The notes beneath the pieces were generated by a model that saw only the letters and a list, made by a program, of their open reading frames with translations, was not told the origin of the DNA and searched no databases. A DNA stretch of 60,000 bases from Cryptomeria japonica (lineage: Eukaryota; Streptophyta; Pinopsida; Cupressales; Cupressaceae), in assembly GCF_030272615.1 (NCBI RefSeq), contig NC_081411.1:208290244-208350243 (forward strand), read 5' to 3'. The first letter of the stretch is position 1; each line of letters opens with the position of its first letter. This document shows positions 11,426 to 21,835 of the stretch, piece by piece. The translations under genes and the position numbers were made by a program.

Positions 11426-12284
11426 AGCCCAGTTGTATTTTCCTTTATATTTGGATTTTTCGATCAAACTAGAGGATGCTGTTGTATTTCCCTGTTGTAG
11501 TGTTGAGACAGAGTTGCTGGACATCAAGAGTTAATTTCAAGAGGGTTAATTTCAAGAGAATGAGCAAAATCTGTTTTATATACGGCAAGGAGAAGAGGTT
11601 TTAGAGGTTTTCTTCCCTGCTTCTTTCCCCCCTTGAACCGCACTAAAACAGTATAAAAAAAACATTTATTAAAAAATTTATAATGACTACCATTTAAAGA
11701 CTGCACTTTGTAAAGATATTTTGGATTTATTTCCACATTCCAACCCTGACATAGAGTATCTTCCCAAACCCTTGAAACTGGCTGATACATTTCTTTAGAT
11801 TCTTCCATGTTCTTTTCCTTTTGAGGAACTTTTTGCAAACTTTTTAACTCCAGAAGATTTCTTTTCAGATATTGCAATTACTTAAAATATTATGAAAATG
11901 CTTGCACCAAGTAGCGCATGCTGGCTCCCATCAGAAATTGACAATATATTTACTGCAGGTACCAGAGAAATAGACTACTTTTATTATTTATACCACTATA
12001 TGCTCCTTATTCAATTTAGCCATTCTGTAGCGTTTCATTCTTACCATTTCCAGATGTACCTGGATAAGAATCAGATGTATGCCCTATAAGTTTATAACAA
12101 TACAATTTCTACATGGAAATGCCACATTTTCATAGTCAAGATGCTGCTTCCATTTATTTTTGCCTACATTCAACCAAATTTCACTTGGCACTTCATCATT
12201 TTGATCAATCCCCATTAGGTAAACTGTCTACAGTTGAGCTATTCAATTGAATTGAGGTAGACTGTAATCGGTTAGAGAAACTAC
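11426..12284. other. No assigned gene; possible further exons of the minus-strand gene fragment
   Basis: A 117-codon minus frame (11524-11877) has a Lys/Glu-rich start but no family I can name. It lies downstream of the minus-strand exons at 12285-13061 and could include a later exon of the same gene, but I found no convincing in-frame splice junctions. Confidence 0.25.
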
Positions 12285-13061
12285 CCTTTTTTATTTTGAG
12301 CCTACGAGTATTATCTTTAACGATGTCGGAGCAATCATTAAGCCATTCCTGGTACACTTGAGGAGGAATTCCTGTAAAATCTTCATCCAAAATGATGGAT
12401 TTTTTCTTTATTTTTCTGTTAATCACACGCCTATTAGTACGCTTGATGGGAGGTTGAATGTGTGCATCAGAATCCAGCTACATAACAAAAATAACAATGC
12501 ACAATCTGTTAATAACAATGCACAATCAGTCTATTACCTGCTCTTCTCTTAACTATTATACATTGTACTGTTAATTAATGCACAATACCGATATAGGGCC
12601 TTCAGGCTGAGCCTCCCCTTGTTGCTCTATTTCATGCGGAAGTTTGTTAATGTTACGTCTTGTTCTTTCGAAGATTCCCCATCTGGAAGTGGAAGAGTGT
12701 CAACACAATTTCATAAGTAATGAATATTAGAATAAAACTTTTATTACCTGAAAAAACGTTGTAATTAACATTACCTTGCTGCTGCTCTGTATTTAAAGTC
12801 AACTCAGGAGGCAGAGTGTTGTTTTCAGGTTCGACTGCATGCCTATCTTCATCAAACCTGAAACAGTTTTTCCATGTCTCTGAATAAAATTTAGAGCTGT
12901 AATTGACCTTCCACATGTTAAACCCATGTTTAAGAATAGCCCACTAAACAGAAAACAGTATAGAATAACAGAAATGCATGAAATTTACATGTGAGTTTTA
13001 TCGCAGAACCTCTGTTCACATCTCAAATTATCATCCGGAAGTGTGATGTTTTCGACATCAG
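12285..13061 (-). pseudogene. Multi-exon host gene fragment, possibly cohesin kleisin (RAD21/REC8-like)
   Basis: Four exons on minus join with GT-AG introns and matching phase: a 13061-13010, b 12857-12775, c 12682-12589, d 12477 to about 12285. Acceptors end TGCAG, TTTCAG, TTCCAG and ATGTAG; donors include AG|GTTCTG and AG|GTAATG. Exons a and b encode short acidic blocks ending in ENITLPDD and ENNTLPPE. Exon d encodes a basic stretch (KRTNRRVINRKIKKK), then an acidic block with WLNDCSDIV. Exon c needs a one-base shift near 12640 to avoid a TAG, so the gene looks broken. The acidic-plus-TLP blocks and a basic region before a DxSDIV motif recall the central part of plant RAD21/SYN proteins, but the N- and C-terminal kleisin domains are missing. 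The splice structure is fairly solid; the family name is tentative. Confidence 0.35.
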
Positions 13062-13771
13062 CTGCATACAAGAAGGGAGAATTATTTATGTTTGTTTTGG
13101 GGCAAAACCATACCTACAATCTAACCAAATTACCTTGAAACTTCATGGGGTTCGAGTGAAGCAGCTGTTTTTTGTCACGAATTCCTCTAAACAGAATAGC
13201 AGATTATTTTATTCATCAATAGATTATAAATTTATAGTTGTTGAAAACCTAATGATCAATCTCTAGAACAACTAATTCATTTGACAACACACTAAAAATA
13301 ATTGGCAGCAGATTTAAAACTACTGACAATTAAGTTTAAAACTACTGACAATTAAGTTAGAGATATTGACAACTAAGTAAGAGATATTGACGGCTACCTC
13401 AACTGTAGTTTTCCCATATTTGCTAAAGTTCTGTCACACTCCCTGCCACGTCTCGTCAATTGCTTTCCACATCTCCAAATTTGTTCTCCACGTTTTTCGA
13501 TCTGTTATGTAATAGTTTCCTATTTGATATTTGCCTCTTTATCTCTGTTATGTCATAGTTTCCTATTTGATATTTCCCTCTTTATCTCAGTTGAGATGGA
13601 TTGCATGGGATCCTCTTTAAAAAAATCTGAGTGTTATGTGTTGTTGCCAACTCTCTTTCCAGCGAACGAAACGGGTTTCTGAGCGGTGCCCAAAGTTTTT
13701 GTATTGATTTTTTAAAAATTTTAAATATTCGCCAAGCTTTTCTGGGCAGTCCGTGTAAGGAGGAGTTTGAC
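13062..13771. other. Intergenic or intronic DNA 5' of the exon fragment
   Basis: One more possible minus exon lies near 13137-13187 (open after an AG, ending at AAG|GTAATT), but its frame is uncertain. Near 13315-13390 a short phrase, ACTGACAATTAAGTT, repeats. A CCTATTTGATATTTSCCTCTTTATCTC phrase occurs twice at about 13520-13590. No other gene is visible. Confidence 0.3.
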
Positions 13772-14180
13772 CTAAATATTCATTCCAGTTGGTATTTATA
13801 TATTATCATTTTTGACAGTTGATTTTTAGTTTTTTCTAAATTTAAGATTAGAAATTAAGAAATTATGAAGTAAATTTCTAATTGAGAAACTGTCTATTAG
13901 ATTTTAAATTTTAGTAGAAATATTTTTCCTAAAATTATTGTAATTACAAACATTATGATAAATGTATTGATTTTTTTAGATTTTTCTAAATATTCATTCC
14001 AGTTAGTATTTATATATTATCACTTTTGAAAATTGATTTTTTAGTTTTTCCTAAATTTAAGATTAGAAATTATAAAGTAAATTTCTAATTGAAAAACTGT
14101 TCGTTATATTTTAAAATTTAGTAGAAATGTTTTCCCTAAAATTATCTTAATTGCAAACATTATGATAAATGTATTAAGCA
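13772..14180 (+). repeat. 214-bp tandem duplication, diverged
   Basis: Both units begin CTAAATATTCATTCCAGTT (13772 and 13986) and continue through TTAAGATTAGAAATTA to GATAAATGTATT. There are scattered substitutions and small gaps. It is AT-rich and noncoding. Confidence 0.8.
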
Positions 14181-14283
14181 TTTTGATTATGTTTTGTATT
14201 TTAAAAACTTTTATATATATATACACGCAACCTTTAAATATTCGGTTTCTGTCACGTTGCCGTTTTGGTTTCGATTTTCGTTT

Positions 14284-14500
14284 CTCCTTTCTAGTAACAT
14301 AGGTTACCAAAGAGATTTAATGATGTTCTTTGGATTCATTGTCATCAAACTCGTCAGAGTCGTAATTTATAGTTATATTCTCCTTTCTAGTAACATAGGT
14401 TACCAAAGAGATTTAATGGCGTTTTTTGGTTTAATTACTTGTCACGACCGTAATTTATAATTATATTCTCCTTTCTAGTAACATAGGTTACCAATAGAGT
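14284..14500 (+). repeat. Three-copy tandem repeat built on TAGTAACATAGGTTACC
   Basis: Units start at 14284, 14380 and 14468 with CTCCTTTCTAGTAACATAGG. The steps are 96 and 88 bp, and the third unit is partial. The core GTAACATAGGTTAC is nearly a perfect palindrome. The intervening parts share CGTAATTTATA. Confidence 0.8.
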
Positions 14501-14837
14501 ATGATAATGAAACATAAAAGGAAGCGAATGAAATTTTTGTATGTTTTATACATACATATTTATTGGTATATATTGGTCCTTGCTTACTTGGCTTGGGATT
14601 TTCCCTTTGACAAAAAAGTGGTATCTGTAGACGTCTAAAAATGGTCAATGCTTATGGAGTCATACTTTAACATTTGCGCATTGCCTTATTTTAGGGTTCT
14701 TGCGTTGCATTAACATTTCTTCTATGTTGCGCACTTGGTCTTTATCATTTGCGAGCATCAAGTCCTTCGGCATTTCTCATTTTTATTGCTTTCGAATTAG
14801 GTCTTGTCGATAACAATCTTTAGTCATGATTTCGGTC

Positions 14838-14944
14838 GATCTTTGTCCTTGTCAATCTCATCATTGTGCGATCGATTTGTCATTGATCCTTGTCCTTGTC
14901 AATCTCGTCATTTTGCGATCGATTCGTCATCGATCCTTGTCTTC
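14838..14944 (+). repeat. 47-bp minisatellite in the LTR
   Basis: GATCYTTGTCCTTGTCAATC starts units at 14838 and 14885, with a partial at 14932. Each has GCGATCGATTYGTCAT; the step is exactly 47 bp. Confidence 0.8.
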
Positions 14945-15636
14945 TTTAATCATGTCAATTGGCGCTTTTCAATTTGATCTCTTTATCAATCTTGGTCAAT
15001 TTGTCAACCAATCTCAATCGTTTATCAATCAAATCATTTATCAAGTCAGAATCATGATCACATTGACCCTACATCAATTATCTTTTGTCAAGACCTAATT
15101 GTCGTCCTTGCATTTCTAATTCATCTTCTAGGGTTTTATGATTTATTCATTTAATCTTGTTTGTCATTTTCCCTTTAGGTTAAATAATTTATTTATTTAT
15201 CCTAAGTCTTCTTGTCACAATTAAATGTTTATTTAATTGGCTAACTAATTCCTCCTATTTTGTGAATTAATTAATGAATGAAAAATTATTAATTAATTTA
15301 CCTAATTTTCCAATTTACTAATTTCTCCTAATTCCTAATTTTCTAATTTTCATCAATTTTCTAATTTCCTAATTTCTAATTCATCTAATTTCAATTTTCT
15401 CCTATATTTCTCCTAATTTCATGGGAATGACATTTCAATTTGTCATAATTTGTCATAATTGACAATCAATCAATTTTGACATAGAAATTTGTCATAGAAA
15501 TTTGTCATAATTATCAATCAATCAATTTTGCATAGAAAGTGCAAATTTGTCATAATTTGTCATGTTTGTCATTCTTGATTGGAAATTTCCATTTGAATCA
15601 AATTCATGCTAATCTTGTCTTTTCTCCAATTTGTCT

Positions 15637-15644
15637 ATAAATTG
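15637..15644 (+). promoter_or_regulatory. TATA box in the 14.6-16.0 kb LTR
   Basis: TATAAATT lies at the change from AT-rich U3-like to mixed-composition sequence. A short CCCTGATCCCTGATCCCTGG repeat follows at about 15664-15686, near the expected start site. Confidence 0.4.
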
Positions 15645-15989
15645 GATGAATTTCTTCAATCAAGGTCCCTGATCCCTGATCCCTGGTCGAATCAATCACA
15701 CTTCGAGTATTCTTGCACTATCATCTTGTCTACTTGCTTTCACATCATGCTTATGCACTAGTAGGTGAGATCCACAAACAAAGCTATTTGAAGGAGAAAG
15801 AAGGACAATGGAGCCACATGAAAGAGACATTCAAGTTTGCAATGGTTTGCATTTGAATTGATGTCTTGTTTTCATGTCTTTATTGAGTGTTTTTAGGATT
15901 GTTATCATTGCAATTTGAGTTTTTGTGATTGAACTAGACTAATAATTTACATTGCTTTGATGATTTCCAGATTCCTAGCTACAGTATCA

Positions 15990-18454
15990 GCTCCAAAAAC
16001 GAGATTTTTTGTGATGTTTTTTTTATTTAGATCTGTTAAGCCGCCTATCACATTATAAGTTATTCTTATTAACCAATTTCATTATAAGTTTATAGTTTAG
16101 TCTATGTGAATTTTTTGCTTCCACAAATAGTGGAAACCATGTCTATAAATATTTAGTTACCAAGATTTGTAAGATATAAACTAGATTAATGCTTGCCCTA
16201 TGGAGTTGTGAATATGTTGGCTCCCCAACCAATATTTCAATGACTCCTTAACAGTTACCAAATTTTATACTCAAAGACACTAAAAGATTGGTCAATGAAT
16301 AGGAGACAAGTTCTATAATGTTCTACCTTGCATGCTTTTGGCTCTAAAAAATTTAAGTGGTTTCCTCTTTCTGACATTAAATGAAAATATATATAACATT
16401 TTTTAACATTACTACCTAGAAGATATTAAGCTTCATTTAAGATGGAAAGGATTTGTATATTTGCATGTGTAATTAGTTCTTTCCTTGAGATATTTGAATT
16501 ATTGGTATGAAGAAATCCAATAATTAGTGAAAAAATATGGATGTCTTAATAGTTTCAATATAAATTTTATTATGGCATTAGGCAGATGTGTAGAGGAATA
16601 TTCATGTCTATTAAGGGAAACCAAAGTCACAAATCTATGCCAAATTTGTCCTAATGCTAAGCATTTTTTATGGTCCTTTCAAAATTAATCAAATATCATT
16701 TCCTTACAATGGCATAACCTCATAATGGCTTAGATTCACAAAAATATCGTAAATAATATATTCACCATGAAAACACTACTTACTCTCTGTTAAAGATATT
16801 ACGCTATCCCTTGAACAAATACTAACATGATTTATGTAATTCAATATTGCTAGTGAGCAACAATGAACACCACAACCATTGACTATATTATTCAAAGAAA
16901 ATGTTTACATTGAAATATCGATACAATTGTATAGATAAACATGTATCAATATATTTTCAATCAAAAATAGCAATGTGATTACATAAAAATATTGATACTT
17001 GATTGCAAAAGTAAGCATGTATTAATATATTTTCAACCAAAAATAGAAATGAGATTATATTTTTACAAAAACTATTTCTATGCTCTTGCTAAGACAAACT
17101 AAAATAACTCTTTACATCCAATAATTTTTAACTGAGCTTGCATTTTATTTACATCCTTTAAAAATGATACACATCTATATTTATAGTCTTTTTCATCAAG
17201 TTTAATTAGATCTCCCTTAATGCTTCATAAATTGGTGCACTCTTAGAGATTCACCTTTAATATGTGATTTGAGGGGTTCTTGAGACATTATAACTTTCAA
17301 TATGAATTTCAAAAACATGTTAGAAATATGACAATGCTTTTTAAAGTGGGCTCATACTTTATTGAGTCATGAGCCCAAAATAATAACATGATGTTTGGAA
17401 TGTGTTAGATCTCTTTCATCCTCTATACTATTCCAAGGCAATACTTAGAATATCCATGACGCTCTCTTAATATTGATAGGTTGTATTGATGTTTGGTGTA
17501 AATAATGGGATAGGTTTAACTTGTCTTTTTTGCATGGAAACTTTTTGTTGTTTTCTAAGAACCTTGTCAACTTTTGACAAGGTTATGAAAACCTCATTAA
17601 CTATCAACACAAGTTTCATAACCACTTGAAATTTCTAATCTCTCTTTTTTTATTTAACATCAATTATTTCCAAATATAAAAGTATCTTTGATCACTTTAA
17701 AAAGTTTATAGATGAATAAATTATTTTCAAGAACCTTTTTGATGCACAATGAGATTGTGGGAACAACATCAACATTCAATAGAGATTTTGAAACCATTTG
17801 AATTTCTTGACACATAAAAATTTCTTGTTACTTTGTCACTTTCTCATTTTTTCTCTTGAAGTTTGTCAACCTTTTATATGGCTTTGAGAAAGCTTCAATT
17901 AAGGTTTTAAAACCTTTGATATTTGTCAAAATAAATTGAAACTTGCATCACTTCTCTTCCTTCGCTCACTATTGGCAAAACTTGTTAGTGTTCAAACCAA
18001 TATTTCTAACCTAGGAGGTTCATTAACCTTAGTAAGTCCTTGATGAATAGAATGCATGCTTCCAACAGAAGGTTCACAAACTGGTGTTAGGCTCTAATGA
18101 TATTTTGAGAACCTTGTTGGGAGTCAACAAGGTTTTGAGAACCTATCAAAACTTTGAAAACCTTCTAGACAGACATTTTTTGAGTTTTCAACTTGGGAAA
18201 TTGATTGAAACATGAAATGGGAAGCCACATTTAACAACTAGAGGGATATTTCAAGCACGCCTATCCCATTTAAGATCTCTAAGATTTTATATAATCAATG
18301 GGACATGTAAAGGGGGCATGAAATGATGCAATCACTTACAAATTAGAAAATTAAAGTTAATAAGAATGGAAATGATGCCAAGGGTTTTAGGATATTTAAT
18401 CAATCCTATATCACATAAATACTAGAACATTTTGCAAGACCTAATAGATAACTT
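15990..18454. other. AT-rich intergenic DNA with isolated strong hairpins
   Basis: No gene was seen. Between 17.5 and 18.2 kb the phrase AACCTTGT/ACAAGGTT recurs as hairpins: an 11-bp perfect stem with a 3-nt loop at 17560-17584, and a 10-bp stem with a 5-nt loop at 18110-18134. A GGTTATGAAA/TTTCATAACC pair spans 17581-17622. Confidence 0.5.
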
Positions 18455-18613
18455 TGTTGCAAGGTGTGCGCCCTTGGTCTCCTTGTATTGTGCAACATAG
18501 CGCTCAGGTTTGTGACATGTCTTAACTGCCTCCTATGGATTCTATAATTCTAGTGGTTGTTTCGGGCATTAACATGTCGATCTTTTGGAGCAATGGCAAC
18601 CGCACTTGTAACA
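18455..18613 (+). repeat. TRIM copy 1, 5' LTR
   Basis: Starts TGTTGCAAGGTGTGCGCC and ends CGCACTTGTAACA. Length 159 bp; shared with the other TRIM LTRs in this window. Confidence 0.85.
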
Positions 18614-18615
18614 AG

Positions 18616-18627
18616 TGGCATCAGAGC
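18616..18627 (+). promoter_or_regulatory. TRIM copy 1 primer binding site (initiator tRNA-Met type)
   Basis: TGGCATCAGAGC lies 2 bp inside the LTR. It differs by one base from TGGTATCAGAGC, the usual plant primer site complementary to initiator tRNA-Met. Confidence 0.8.
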
Positions 18628-18663
18628 TTGGTCACAAATTCAAAGCCCTCACTTGCGCTAAAG

Positions 18664-18680
18664 GTGGGGGGGGGGGGGGA
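18664..18680 (+). promoter_or_regulatory. TRIM copy 1 polypurine tract
   Basis: A GGTGGGGG... run of mostly G directly before the second LTR is the expected plus-strand primer. Confidence 0.7.
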
Positions 18681-18681
18681 T

Positions 18682-18836
18682 TGTTGCAAGGTGTGTGCCC
18701 TTGGTCTCCTTGTGTTGTGCAACGCAGCACTCGAATTTGTGACATGGCTTAACCGCCTCCTGTGGATTATATAAGCCTAGTGGTTGTATCGTGCATTAAC
18801 AGGGCGATCTTTTGGTGCAACGGCAACCGCACTTAT
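18682..18836 (+). repeat. TRIM copy 1, 3' LTR, first 155 bp
   Basis: Starts TGTTGCAAGGTGTGTGCC and is interrupted after CTTAT (18832-18836), the target duplication of element A. The remaining bases TAACA-like end lie at 24002-24005. Confidence 0.85.
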
Positions 18837-19329
18837 TGTTGGATTTTGCCAAGATCAAGAGGTCATTGAAATGTACAAGATAGAGACATAATATGGGACA
18901 AGAATAAACTATATTCTCATCAATAGAAAATGATCAACAATCAACTGGATTATTGTTATTACAATGAATAGAGATGAGCCTGTTTATATAGGCAAGGCCA
19001 TATGGATGTATGAGCACACAAACATGACATGTGGCTCAATGAGAAAAAAGGGTAGGTAGGAAATAGGTGTGGGTAGGTAGGAGAAATAATATAATATTCC
19101 ACATGAGGTGGATCACCCACCGAAGGTGGAATTATCACTCCACAATAAGTGGATATGATAGTGTAATAACAAGATCAACACCATAAGAGGTGGAAATTCC
19201 TACACACACTATCCCAATGTGGCACAAACACCCAAGTGTCTCATATCCAAACTACTATGAAATGCATTATCCTAAGTAAACTTAAGTAAGTGTAATAATA
19301 TCCATGATGAATAATTATTTACACCAACA
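18837..19329 (-). repeat. Element A, 3' LTR
   Basis: TGTTGG...CCAACA, 493 bp. It carries four short palindromes of CCAC-N-GTGG form at 19099-19111, 19117-19129, 19140-19152 and 19179-19192. Confidence 0.95.
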
Positions 19330-19340
19330 CCCCCCCTTAA
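19330..19340 (-). promoter_or_regulatory. Element A polypurine tract
   Basis: On minus it reads TTAAGGGGGGG directly against the 3' LTR start. Copy B has the same tract at 44470-44479. Confidence 0.85.
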
Positions 19341-19552
19341 GTGCAACTTAGGGGAATGCACTTAAGTCTACAATGCAACTAAGCAATGCAAGATGGGTCC
19401 CGGCTACGAGGCCATGTTAGGTACCCATGAACAAATGCAAATGCATGCAAACCAATGCAATGAAATCTCTCACAAAGTGGGGAAAGAGAGAAAAACCCAA
19501 TGGGAAAAAACCCTCCCCCAAAAAGAGAGATGAAAGCTATAAAAGAGAACTC

Positions 19553-21835
19553 TCAAGGAAGTATGTGAGGAACAAAACCCCATGTGAGGAAAAAGTCCCC
19601 CCCATATGAGAGAAGAAGAGAAGTCAAACTGTGATCCTCCCTCAATGAAGAATCTGCACCAATGATAGAAGCTCGATGTATGAAGAAACTGCTCCACGAA
19701 CGTCGAACAACATTCCTCCCCTTAGGAAGAAACAAAACCAAAGGTGTATCCATGAAGTCTCCCCAATCATGAAGGGTAGATGTATGAAGAAAACTCATGA
19801 TGAAAGGAATCTCTGAAAACTGCTCAAGTGTCCCCATGTCGATGCTGAAAGATACCCCTTCCAAAGGTGGTAAACTGTGCCACACTACTGAAAAAGGCAC
19901 TCCAAGATCTAGTGGAGATGGATGTAGAACAATATCCAAAGACTCATGTGTCTCCTCAAAGAATAAAGAGACCTCCTCCAACTGCTGTACATAAGTATCC
20001 ACAATCATGTCAACCTCGAAAGAATGATCATGTAGAGAATGAACAAGAGGGTCAGAGTGTGCCCTCGCAACAATCGAAGAAGGATCATCTTCATCAAAGA
20101 GAAGATGTATGTCATCAATGATGTCTCCCAAATTTGCAATGTAGGATTCCACAAACAAACCTGCAATATCTGTCATGTAATCATCCCATGAATCTGAAGC
20201 TGGAAGACAATGTATATCCTGCTGCACTGAATCACATGAAGGCAAAACTGTCGCACTATCTGTATCATCAGGTATAATAGGTGATGTGATATCAATATGA
20301 GAAGATGAAATACAAGACTCAAGAACTGGGTTACATGTGAGAATCCCCATGTTCAAGTGTCCAAAGTTCTCCTCAAAATCTGAATCATCACAATAAGTGT
20401 GATCATCATGTGTAGAATCATCAAATGTGAAATCATCATCATCAACAAAATCTAAAAAGGTGTATAACCGAGATGCATGATCAACCACCCCAGTTGCAAT
20501 GATAGCTCTAGTCTCCATGTCTCTAATAAAAACTGAGTCAGGTGTGAACTCCACAACTCTCTTAGTTGCGCCATGTGTGATTTGATAGATAGAAAGGAGA
20601 TTGTTTGTCAAGTGGGGTACACACAACACATCATTGAAGGAGTTATCCCCAATGTCAATAGATCCTTTCCCAATCACATCCATGTATGTATGATTGCCCA
20701 TCAAAATCTGTGGCATGGTGCAAGGCTCAAATGTAGAGAACATAGACTGTGAAGATGCCATATGATGAGAAGCCCCTGAATCTAGAAGCCATCTCTCTGA
20801 AGTATGATTTGTTGTAGCACATAGAGCTTTTCCTTTTCTTGTTCCAAAAGAGTGAGTCTTTCCACTTGTAGAAGCCATGAATGCTTGCCCTTTTCCTTTT
20901 GAATGTGAGGAAGTGGAAGTTGATGAATCATCCTTCTTGTAGACTTTAGGCAAATCAATGTTATGCTTTTTGATGATATGTGTGAGCTCATCAATCTTCT
21001 TAGTATGGCAACGATGTTCCTCATGACCAATCTTTTTACAATAAGAACAAGTAGGTCTCTCTCTCTTTGGTGAATTATCTTTCTTGGAAGAAGATGAATC
21101 TCCTTGTTGTGGAGAAGATGGTGCTTTTTCTTTAGGCTTTGATTGCCATTTCTTCTTGTTTGAGTTGTCCTTTCCTTGATTTCCTTTGTTCCCTTGATTT
21201 GCCACAAATGCTTGAGACTTAGAAGAAGCCTTAAGAATGCCCGTGCTTATCAACTTAGTTTGTTCCATCATCAACATTTCATTGAAAGCATCAAATGTAG
21301 GCATTTTGTAGCTTGAACCCATTGTCATCCTATGAGTTTGGAAACTAGAAACAAATGCTGCATATTCTTGTGGAAGCTTGCCTATCAAGTTGAATATCAA
21401 TTGAGTATCCTTTTTATCAATGCCACAATCTTTGAGTTGTGCCCTCAACTCATTTGCCTTAGTGACATAATCTTGTATAGTATCAAAGTTCTTGGGATCT
21501 AACATGGTGAGATCACTATCAATTTGATATCCCCTAATCTCATCAACTTGACCATACAAGTCTTGAAACTTTTTCCAAGCATCCTTGATTAGAGTACATT
21601 TCTCAATATGAAAAATGAGATCCTTTGATACATACTTTCTTAAGGTACCAATTGCCATGATATTTTTAGTGAGCCAATCTAAGTGACCAACTGGATCAGC
21701 CTTAGGATCAGCTGGAGCAACAATAGTTCCATCAATGTAATGAGTGAGTCCTTTTTCCATAAGTTTACTCCATGCATCAATTTTCCAAGTAGCATAATTA
21801 TGTGGAGTTAAGAGAGGAAACTTAGAAGAACCCAT
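19553..21835 (-). CDS. gag: gag-protease polyprotein with acidic tail, copy A
   Basis: 760 codons, intact. The first ATG is at 21835 (MGSSKFPLLT), the usual copia gag start; the frame is open 20 codons upstream but from a TTG. Residues 1-210 match the copia gag fold (NYATWKIDAWSKLM near the start). Then comes a basic linker and a CCHC zinc knuckle, C263-X2-C266-X4-H271-X4-C276. The protease has D352-S-G-A-S-H and a NNLLSIYQI stretch at 411-419, as in copia proteases. After about residue 450 the family would continue into integrase. Here only a FGHLNMGIL phrase (491-499), reminiscent of the pre-integrase GHLN motif, remains inside a 300-residue tail rich in Asp/Glu, Ser and hydrophobics. It should form particles and process itself, but cannot integrate or copy. 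Copy B's protein differs at about 26 positions without breaks. Confidence 0.9.
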   Translation of the reverse strand: MGSSKFPLLTPHNYATWKIDAWSKLMEKGLTHYIDGTIVAPADPKADPVGHLDWLTKNIMAIGTLRKYVSKDLIFHIEKCTLIKDAWKKFQDLYGQVDEIRGYQIDSDLTMLDPKNFDTIQDYVTKANELRAQLKDCGIDKKDTQLIFNLIGKLPQEYAAFVSSFQTHRMTMGSSYKMPTFDAFNEMLMMEQTKLISTGILKASSKSQAFVANQGNKGNQGKDNSNKKKWQSKPKEKAPSSPQQGDSSSSKKDNSPKRERPTCSYCKKIGHEEHRCHTKKIDELTHIIKKHNIDLPKVYKKDDSSTSTSSHSKGKGQAFMASTSGKTHSFGTRKGKALCATTNHTSERWLLDSGASHHMASSQSMFSTFEPCTMPQILMGNHTYMDVIGKGSIDIGDNSFNDVLCVPHLTNNLLSIYQITHGATKRVVEFTPDSVFIRDMETRAIIATGVVDHASRLYTFLDFVDDDDFTFDDSTHDDHTYCDDSDFEENFGHLNMGILTCNPVLESCISSSHIDITSPIIPDDTDSATVLPSCDSVQQDIHCLPASDSWDDYMTDIAGLFVESYIANLGDIIDDIHLLFDEDDPSSIVARAHSDPLVHSLHDHSFEVDMIVDTYVQQLEEVSLFFEETHESLDIVLHPSPLDLGVPFSVVWHSLPPLEGVSFSIDMGTLEQFSEIPFIMSFLHTSTLHDWGDFMDTPLVLFLPKGRNVVRRSWSSFFIHRASIIGADSSLREDHSLTSLLLSYGGDFFLTWGFVPHILP

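Larger units (their letters stand above)
14626..15990 (+). repeat. Probable gypsy LTR (lone or element remnant)
   Basis: It starts TGTAGACGTCTAAAAATGG after a purine-rich AAAAAAGTGGTATC. The body is AT-rich with TTTGTCATAA tandem phrases (about 15430-15560), then a TATA box (15637-15644) and a leader-like segment. This layout matches U3-R-U5. No second copy, primer site or coding region is nearby. The right edge is approximate. Confidence 0.45.
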
